Made by a program: the position numbers and the translations under genes
NCBI GenBank assembly: GCA_002438865.1
Contig: DJRJ01000116.1
Location: 1 to 10,267, forward strand
Reading direction: 5' to 3'
From: Clostridiales bacterium UBA6363
GTDB taxonomy: Bacteria; Bacillota; Clostridia; UBA1381
Length of the DNA: 10,267 nucleotides
In this document: one piece after another, positions 6,365 to 10,267 of the stretch
How the letters are laid out: each line of letters starts with the position of its first letter
Position numbering within the stretch: the first letter of the stretch is position 1
Notes under the pieces: model-generated
What the model was told of the DNA's origin: nothing
The model's database searches: none
The model's input: only the letters and a program-made list of their open reading frames with translations

Positions 6365-7978
6365 TCAGTTTGCGGCGTTTTTTTGCATTTCAAGATATTC
6401 GTCATACGTACACATACGGTCGACAATCGTACCGTCCGCCTTTATATCGATAATTCTGTTTGCGATCGTGTTTATAAACTCATGGTCATGCGAGGCGAAT
6501 ATCACGTTGCCTTTAAACGCCTTAAGACCGTTATTTACCGCCGTAATCGACTCAAGGTCAAGATGGTTTGTGGGTTGATCGAGCAAAAGCACGTTTGAGC
6601 CGAAAAGCATCATACGTGAGAGCATACAGCGCACTTTTTCACCGCCCGAAAGCACCTGAACCTCCTTAAATACATCATCGCCCGAGAACAGCATTCTGCC
6701 CAAAAATCCACGTATATACGTTTCGTTCTGCGTTTCAAAGCCTTCGGGACTGAACTGTCTGAGCCAGTCTATAAGATTAAGCGTACAGCCGTCAAAATAT
6801 TTTGAATTATCCTTGGGGAAATAACTCCGTGAGGTGCTTACGCCCCATTTGATACTGCCCTCGTCCGGCTCGCTCTCCTCCGCAAGGATTTTCATAAGCT
6901 CCGTAACGGCAAGCTCGTTATCGCCTATTACGGCGATTTTATCATCGTGGTTCATTGTAAATGAAATATTGTTTAAAAGCTTTTCGCCGTTTAAGGTCTT
7001 TGAAATTCCCTCGACAAACAATAAATCCTTGCCTGCCTCTCTGTCCATATCAAAGCCGACAAACGGATAACGTCTTGAGGACGCCGGAAGCTCCTCAACG
7101 GTAAGCTTATCGAGCATCTTCTTTCTGCTTGTCGCCTGCTTGGATTTGGATTTGTTTGCCGAGAAACGGCGGATAAAGTTTTGCAGTTCGGAGATTTTCT
7201 CCTCCGCTTTTTTGTTCTGCTGTTTTATCATACGCTGAATAAGCTGACTTGACTCGTACCAGAACTCATAGTTTCCGACATACATTTTAATTTGCGTATA
7301 GTCAATGTCGACAATGTGCGTGCAGACAACGTTAAGAAAATATCTGTCATGCGAAACGACTATAACCGTTCCGCTGTAGTCCATAAGAAATTCCTCCAGC
7401 CAGTCGATAGCCTGTATATCGAGGTGGTTTGTAGGCTCGTCCAGGAGAATAATGTCGGGGTTTCCGAAAAGCGCCTGTGCAAGCAGCACCTTGACTTTTT
7501 CGTTACCGTCAAGCTCGGACATCATCTTATACATAACGCTCTCGTCAAGTCCGAGTCCCTGTATCATCTTCGATGCGTCAGACTCCGCCTCCCAGCCGTC
7601 CATTTCCGCAAATTCCGCCTCAAGCTCGGCGGCTCTTATGCCGTCCTCATCGGAAAAATCGAGTTTTTCATAGAGGGCGTCTTTTTCTTTCATTATGTCA
7701 TAGAGCTTTTTGTTGCCCATAATTATCGTATCGAGAACGGTATATGCGTCATATGCGAAGTGATCCTGTTTAAGGATAGACATTCTGCAGTTGGGGTCGA
7801 TTGAAACGCTTCCTGTGGTCGAGTCAAGCTCGCCCGAAAGAATTTTCAGAAAAGTGGATTTTCCCGCACCGTTTGCGCCGATTATACCGTAGCAGTTGCC
7901 GGGGGTGAATTTGAGGTTTACGTCCTTGAAAAGCGATTGTCCGCTGAAATTAAGACTTACGTCCGTTACTGTGATCAT
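6365..7978 (-). CDS. ABC-F family ATPase, YbiT/YkpA type, with degenerate second site
   Basis: ABC-F proteins are soluble tandem ATPases that act on ribosomes rather than in membranes. This 537-residue protein has two nucleotide-binding domains and a charged linker (about 242-300). Domain 1: Walker A GANGAGKST (34-42), signature ELDGNEKV (155-162), Walker B ILLDEPTNHLD with Glu181, and His210. Domain 2: signature LSGGEKVR (443-450) and His497, but the Walker A position reads GDNELAVTE (352-360), lacking the Lys, and Walker B is LLLDQPTNHLD with Gln468 instead of the catalytic Glu. ATP hydrolysis at the second composite site is therefore doubtful. The linker resembles YbiT/YkpA more than long-armed antibiotic-resistance ABC-Fs, so a resistance label is not justified. 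It is the first gene of the operon, with GGAG 8 nt upstream and its own promoter. Confidence 0.92.
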   Translation of the reverse strand: MITVTDVSLNFSGQSLFKDVNLKFTPGNCYGIIGANGAGKSTFLKILSGELDSTTGSVSIDPNCRMSILKQDHFAYDAYTVLDTIIMGNKKLYDIMKEKDALYEKLDFSDEDGIRAAELEAEFAEMDGWEAESDASKMIQGLGLDESVMYKMMSELDGNEKVKVLLAQALFGNPDIILLDEPTNHLDIQAIDWLEEFLMDYSGTVIVVSHDRYFLNVVCTHIVDIDYTQIKMYVGNYEFWYESSQLIQRMIKQQNKKAEEKISELQNFIRRFSANKSKSKQATSRKKMLDKLTVEELPASSRRYPFVGFDMDREAGKDLLFVEGISKTLNGEKLLNNISFTMNHDDKIAVIGDNELAVTELMKILAEESEPDEGSIKWGVSTSRSYFPKDNSKYFDGCTLNLIDWLRQFSPEGFETQNETYIRGFLGRMLFSGDDVFKEVQVLSGGEKVRCMLSRMMLFGSNVLLLDQPTNHLDLESITAVNNGLKAFKGNVIFASHDHEFINTIANRIIDIKADGTIVDRMCTYDEYLEMQKNAAN

Positions 7979-8013
7979 TAAATTTCTCCAATCATAAGTT
8001 ATAATACGTATAA

Positions 8014-8042
8014 ATTATACTATATTTTACCCCTAAAAGCAA
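8014..8042 (-). promoter_or_regulatory. Promoter of the eight-gene leftward operon
   Basis: On the minus strand TTGCTT (8037-8042) and TATAAT (8014-8019) have a 17-bp spacer. The expected start near 8007 gives a short leader of about 29 nt before the ABC-F ATG. No other strong promoter was noticed inside the operon. Confidence 0.8.
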
Positions 8043-8073
8043 TACCCCGCCGCCCGAAAAATTTAATTTATTG

Positions 8074-8102
8074 TTGACAAAAAATCCGAACGGGAGTATA
8101 AT
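8074..8102 (+). promoter_or_regulatory. Perfect sigma-A promoter for a short RNA
   Basis: TTGACA (8074-8079), a 17-bp spacer and TATAAT (8097-8102) match consensus exactly. No ORF with a ribosome site follows on this strand; an ATG at 8101 lies inside the -10. The product is best explained as a non-coding RNA. Confidence 0.85.
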
Positions 8103-8110
8103 GAATATAG

Positions 8111-8138
8111 AAAAAGGCAGTCTGTTGAACGGATCGCC
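8111..8138 (-). terminator. Terminator of the hydrophobic-ORF transcript
   Basis: On the minus strand the hairpin formed by GGC, TCCGT, ACAGA and GCC (8138-8116) is followed directly by TTTTT (8115-8111). A leftward transcript from the small ORF would end here, just at the start of the plus-strand RNA and before the ABC-F promoter. Confidence 0.5.
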
Positions 8139-8152
8139 CAAATAACGATTTT

Positions 8153-8200
8153 GTTAGTCGCTACATTTGACGGTGTGGGCGACTAACTTGCTTTTATTTG
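8153..8200 (+). terminator. Terminator of the plus-strand small RNA
   Basis: GTTAGTCGC (8153-8161) and GCGACTAAC (8179-8187) form a perfect 9-bp stem, extended inward by ACA/TGT. The U-rich stretch TTGCTTTTATTTG follows on the plus strand. On the minus strand the stem is followed by AAAATCG, so its polarity is rightward. The stop codon of the opposite-strand ORF lies inside the stem. Confidence 0.65.
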
Positions 8201-8257
8201 AAAAACAATTATAAATATGATTATCAAAATCAATATTCTTAATATGTATTTCTTCAT
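8183..8257 (-). CDS. Small hydrophobic peptide, type I toxin-like (24 aa)
   Basis: The peptide begins MKKYILRILILIII and ends QIKAS: a short basic N-terminus, about 14 almost uninterrupted Ile/Leu/Val/Phe residues that could span a membrane, and a basic-polar tail. The ribosome site AAAGGGGTGAT is one base short of full complementarity to the 16S rRNA tail and is well spaced for this ATG; an ATG two codons earlier is in frame. Such strength is unusual for a chance ORF. The 5' leader can fold to hide the ribosome site, and a plus-strand RNA is antisense to the 3' end. These are features of type I toxin genes. Sequence homology to a named toxin family was not recognised. Alternatives are a small regulatory membrane protein, or a leader peptide for the ABC-F gene downstream, although an intervening terminator argues against the latter. 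Confidence 0.6.
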   Translation of the reverse strand: MKKYILRILILIIIFIIVFQIKAS

Positions 8258-8265
8258 AAGCATCA

Positions 8266-8295
8266 CCCCTTTCCGTTATATTTCGGGGTAAGGGG
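8266..8295 (-). promoter_or_regulatory. Hairpin sequestering the small ORF's ribosome site
   Basis: In the minus-strand RNA, CCCCUU (8295-8290) pairs perfectly with AAGGGG (8271-8266) of the Shine-Dalgarno, and CCG/CGG adds inner pairs. Occlusion of the ribosome site is typical of type I toxin mRNAs. The rest of 8263-8350 holds further dyads, including GGAATGTTCATTCC at 8308-8321. Confidence 0.5.
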
Positions 8296-8354
8296 CGAGC
8301 CGTCCACGGAATGTTCATTCCCAAACTGCCTTGTCGGAAAATCCGGCAAAATAT

Positions 8355-8360
8355 ATTATA
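8355..8360 (-). promoter_or_regulatory. Candidate -10 for the small hydrophobic ORF
   Basis: TATAAT on the minus strand (8360-8355) would start RNA near 8348, giving a structured leader of about 90 nt before the 24-codon ORF. The -35 position (8378-8383) reads TACAAA, which is poor, so this promoter is weak or needs help. Confidence 0.4.
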
Positions 8361-8441
8361 CACCGAAAAGCGGATTATTTGTATTAAAAACATCTTGCAT
8401 TTATGTTAAAATATGCCGACAAAAATTTTTTAAAATTTTTC

Positions 8442-8470
8442 TTGACAAACAAAACCTGGGGTGCTATAAT
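8442..8470 (+). promoter_or_regulatory. Perfect sigma-A promoter of trpB2
   Basis: TTGACA (8442-8447), a 17-bp spacer and TATAAT (8465-8470) match consensus. Directly upstream, 8421-8440 is an A-tract/T-tract block that resembles an UP element. Such a strong promoter upstream of a terminator suggests control after initiation. The predicted start is near 8477. Confidence 0.9.
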
Positions 8471-8475
8471 GACGG

Positions 8476-8518
8476 TAGAATAGATGAGTTTAGAGTAGAA
8501 GAGAATAGACGAGCAGAG
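8476..8518 (+). promoter_or_regulatory. TRAP-type binding site: nine (U/G)AG triplets with 2-nt spacers
   Basis: TAG or GAG occurs at 8476, 8481, 8486, 8491, 8496, 8501, 8506, 8511 and 8516, an exact 5-nt period with two-base spacers. This is the RNA signature recognised by the tryptophan-activated ring protein TRAP (MtrB), whose known sites have about 9-11 G/UAG repeats separated by 2-3 nt. The site lies between the trpB2 promoter and a terminator, where the Bacillus trp attenuator also has it. The first triplet may fall at or just before the transcription start, leaving eight complete ones in the RNA. The mtrB gene itself is not in the window. Confidence 0.85.
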
Positions 8519-8547
8519 GATATTTCTGTATATTTTTCGTAGTTTGC

Positions 8548-8582
8548 ATACTATAGACTTATTTGTTCTATAGTATTTTTTT
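8548..8582 (+). terminator. Attenuator terminator before trpB2
   Basis: ATACTATAGA (8548-8557) and TCTATAGTAT (8567-8576) form a perfect 10-bp stem with a 9-nt loop, followed by an unbroken T run to 8582. It lies after the promoter and before the ribosome site of trpB2, so it must be bypassed for expression. A competing pairing is possible by hand: 8484-8492 with 8554-8562, plus 8496-8498 with 8551-8553. It would sequester the terminator's 5' arm and overlaps triplets 3 to 5. Confidence 0.85.
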
Positions 8583-8603
8583 ATGCAGAAAGGAATGAGT
8601 ATT

Positions 8604-9968
8604 ATGAACGTACCGTACAAAATTTATTTATCAGAAGATGAGATGCCGAAGAAATGGTATAATCTCAGAGCCGATATGAAAAACAAACCGGCGCCCATTT
8701 TAAACCCCGGAACATTAAAACCGGTTACGGCAGAGGAGCTGGAGGGAATTTTCTGTAAAGAGCTTGTTAATCAGGAATTGGACGACACAACGCCGTACAT
8801 AGATATTCCCGAAGAAATTTCGGATTTCTACAAGATGTACCGTCCGTCACCGCTTGTAAGAGCGTATTTTCTTGAAAAGGCGCTCGGCACACCGGCAAAG
8901 ATATATTACAAATTCGAGGGAAACAACACCTCGGGAAGCCATAAGCTTAATTCGGCGATTGCGCAGGCATATTACGCAAAGAAGCAGGGACTTAAAGGCG
9001 TAACCACCGAAACGGGAGCGGGACAATGGGGAACGGCGCTTTCAATGGCTTGCTCGTTCTTCGATCTGGACTGCAAGGTGTTTATGGTAAAGGTTTCGTA
9101 TGAACAAAAGCCGTTCCGCCGTGAGGTTATGCGGACATACGGCGCAGACGTTACACCATCGCCGTCGCTCACCACGCAGGTCGGCAAAAAGATACTTGAG
9201 GAATTTCCCGATACAACGGGAAGTCTCGGCTGTGCGATTTCCGAGGCGGTTGAGTCGGCGGTAACGCACGAGGGCTACAGATATGTACTCGGTTCGGTAC
9301 TTTCGCAGGTGCTTTTGCATCAGTCGGTAATCGGACTTGAAACAAAAGCCGCACTCGACAAATACGGCATAACGCCCGATATTATAATCGGCTGTGCCGG
9401 AGGCGGCAGTAACCTCGGTGGACTTATCGCACCGTTTATGGGTGAAAAGCTCAGAGGCGAAAAGGATTACAGATTTATCGCCGTTGAACCGGCGTCGTGT
9501 CCGAGCCTGACGAGAGGAAAGTTTGCATATGATTTCTGCGATACGGGTAAAGTTTGCCCCTTACAGAAGATGTATACATTGGGAAGCGGATTTATTCCGT
9601 CCGCAAACCATGCCGGCGGATTAAGATACCACGGTATGAGCGCAGTGCTTTCACAGCTGTATCATGACGGATTTATGGAGGCCGTTTCGGTTGAACAGAC
9701 AAAGGTATTCGAGGCGGCGCAGATGTTTGCGAGAGTTGAGGGAACGCTCCCCGCTCCCGAAAGCAGCCACGCAATACGTGCGGCAATAGACGAGGCGCTC
9801 AAATGTAAGGAAACGGGCGATGAAAAGACGATTGTGTTCGGACTTACCGGCACGGGATATTTTGATATGACAGCATACAAAAACTACAATGACGGAAATA
9901 TGACCGACTATATCCCGACAGATGATGACCTGAAAAAAGGCTTTGACGCACTCCCTAAAGTAGACTAA
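8604..9968 (+). CDS. trpB2: TrpB2-type (TrpB-like) PLP-dependent tryptophan synthase beta
   Basis: This 454-residue fold-type II PLP enzyme belongs to the TrpB2 group, recognised by its extended N-terminus (PILNPGT, about 31-37) and its length, longer than the ~400 residues of canonical TrpB. Lys114 in TSGSHKLNSA is the Schiff-base lysine, ETGAGQWG (136-143) is the substrate carboxylate loop, and GGGSNLGG (266-273) binds the cofactor phosphate. TrpB2 enzymes condense serine with indole, and often act without TrpA as indole-salvage enzymes; no trpA or other trp gene is adjacent. The start is ATG 8604, 9 nt after AAAGGA; an ATG at 8583 lies at the end of the terminator U-run and before the ribosome site. 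The leader suggests tryptophan-responsive attenuation, which supports a genuine tryptophan-forming role. Confidence 0.94.
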   Translation: MNVPYKIYLSEDEMPKKWYNLRADMKNKPAPILNPGTLKPVTAEELEGIFCKELVNQELDDTTPYIDIPEEISDFYKMYRPSPLVRAYFLEKALGTPAKIYYKFEGNNTSGSHKLNSAIAQAYYAKKQGLKGVTTETGAGQWGTALSMACSFFDLDCKVFMVKVSYEQKPFRREVMRTYGADVTPSPSLTTQVGKKILEEFPDTTGSLGCAISEAVESAVTHEGYRYVLGSVLSQVLLHQSVIGLETKAALDKYGITPDIIIGCAGGGSNLGGLIAPFMGEKLRGEKDYRFIAVEPASCPSLTRGKFAYDFCDTGKVCPLQKMYTLGSGFIPSANHAGGLRYHGMSAVLSQLYHDGFMEAVSVEQTKVFEAAQMFARVEGTLPAPESSHAIRAAIDEALKCKETGDEKTIVFGLTGTGYFDMTAYKNYNDGNMTDYIPTDDDLKKGFDALPKVD

Positions 9969-9970
9969 AC

Positions 9971-10009
9971 AAAAAGGCGATGTAAAATTAATTTTACATC
10001 GCCTTTTTT
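9971..10009. terminator. Perfect bidirectional terminator
   Basis: The stretch 9971-10008 is one uninterrupted palindrome (AAAAAGGCGATGTAAAA, centre TTAA, and its complement). It gives stem plus T-tract on both strands and ends both trpB2 and the convergent small gene at 10032. Confidence 0.92.
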
Positions 10010-10031
10010 CGGCGTTTTTAACGTTGCCGAC

Positions 10032-10160
10032 TCAGAATTTATCGCAGTTATTTTCTTTATTATTGTTCTGCTTCTGATTTGTTTTCTGATTCTGATTTTG
10101 CTTTTGGTTCTGTTTCTGATTCTGGTTCTGGTTCTGTTCTTTGTTGTTGTTAAAATCCAT
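10032..10160 (-). CDS. Small Gln/Asn/Lys-rich protein (42 aa)
   Basis: A ribosome site GGGAGG about 9 nt before the ATG, a stop well before the shared terminator, and a consistent frame support a real gene. After MDFNNNKE the protein is almost wholly Gln, Asn and Lys, with repeating QN and KQNQ units, and it ends NNCDKF with a single Cys. It has no hydrophobic core and is predicted to be disordered and basic. I do not recognise a family. The composition recalls small Q/N-rich spore proteins such as gamma-type SASPs, but there is no aligned motif, so that is only a guess. The tract is encoded by near-repetitive CAG/AAC codons and could vary in length by slippage. Confidence 0.7.
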   Translation of the reverse strand: MDFNNNKEQNQNQNQKQNQKQNQNQKTNQKQNNNKENNCDKF

Positions 10161-10225
10161 TGTTATAAGCCTCCCTTCACACGCATATTATTGACGCAAA
10201 AAATACGTTTTATTCAAACAAAATA

Positions 10226-10254
10226 TTGAAATTTATAAAAAATCGGTGTATAAT
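10226..10254 (+). promoter_or_regulatory. Promoter reading out of the right edge
   Basis: TTGAAA (10226-10231), a 17-bp spacer and TATAAT (10249-10254) form a good sigma-A promoter pointing right. The gene it serves lies outside the window. Confidence 0.75.
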
Positions 10255-10267
10255 GTGTACGATTTAT

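Larger units (their letters stand above)
8109..8200 (+). ncRNA. Putative antisense small RNA (about 90 nt)
   Basis: The RNA would start about 7 nt after the consensus -10 and end after the hairpin at 8153-8187. It folds compactly by hand: stem-loop 1 uses GGC/GCC (8116-8118 with 8136-8138) and TCTGT/ACGGA (8121-8125 with 8129-8133), and stem-loop 2 is the terminator. It is complementary to the 3' end and 3' untranslated region of the minus-strand hydrophobic ORF at 8183-8257, overlapping about 18 nt of its coding sequence. That geometry is known for Bacillus type I antitoxin RNAs (RatA, SR4). Both ends are predicted, not observed. Confidence 0.55.

Noticed and set aside
6365..7978. Antibiotic-resistance ABC-F assignment
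   Set aside because: The linker and overall pattern look like the YbiT/YkpA housekeeping group, and the gene heads a housekeeping operon.
8101..8145. Short plus-strand ORF starting ATG at 8101
   Set aside because: Its start codon overlaps the -10 hexamer, so it would not be in the transcript.
8154..8393. 79-codon minus-strand ORF covering the small hydrophobic ORF in another frame
   Set aside because: No ribosome site at its start and an unremarkable composition; the 24-codon frame has the strong ribosome site.
8384..8620. 78-codon minus-strand ORF antisense to the trpB2 leader
   Set aside because: It lies opposite the promoter, triplets and terminator, has no ribosome site, and its composition follows from AT-rich DNA.
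1..10267. CRISPR array, tRNA, rRNA, prophage or insertion sequence
   Set aside because: No spaced long repeats, tRNA-like cloverleaf, rRNA core sequence, integrase or transposase was seen.

Overview
The window looks like a chromosomal segment of a low-to-moderate-GC Gram-positive bacterium of the class Clostridia. The evidence is the AGGAGG-type ribosome binding sites, the consensus sigma-A promoters, the agrBD quorum-sensing pair, a YbiT/YkpA-type ABC-F gene, an Mbl/MreB gene next to fabZ, and a stand-alone type-2 TrpB. The species cannot be named from sequence alone.

Layout, left to right. Positions 1-211 hold no gene, only palindromes. Positions 212-918 (minus) encode a coupled agrB-agrD pair: a peptide-processing membrane protease and a 45-residue precursor that has serine instead of the usual cysteine. 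They lie behind a promoter with a 20-bp-period direct repeat that resembles a LytTR-regulator operator. A small ribbon-helix-helix protein (1343-1525, plus) follows a 25-bp palindrome. Positions 1626-7978 (minus) form one tightly packed eight-gene operon read leftward from a good promoter at 8014-8042: ABC-F ATPase, thyA, dfrA, mreB/mbl, fabZ, a tRNA1(Val)-type methyltransferase, rsmI and a small unknown protein. It combines thymidylate and folate metabolism, cell shape, fatty-acid synthesis and RNA modification.

The 625-bp stretch 7979-8603 is the most unusual part. It contains a perfect sigma-A promoter driving a short terminated RNA on the plus strand. Opposed to it on the minus strand is a 24-codon very hydrophobic ORF with a near-perfect, hairpin-occluded Shine-Dalgarno, and the short RNA is antisense to its 3' end. 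This is the layout of a type I toxin-antitoxin system. Next comes the trpB2 leader: a second perfect promoter, nine (U/G)AG triplets in exact 5-nt register, then an intrinsic terminator just before the gene. That is what a TRAP (tryptophan-activated RNA-binding protein) attenuator looks like, so trpB2 is predicted to be switched off when tryptophan is plentiful.

trpB2 (8604-9968, plus) converges on a small Gln/Asn-rich protein gene (10032-10160, minus), and the two share a perfect bidirectional terminator. A promoter at 10226-10254 points out of the right edge.
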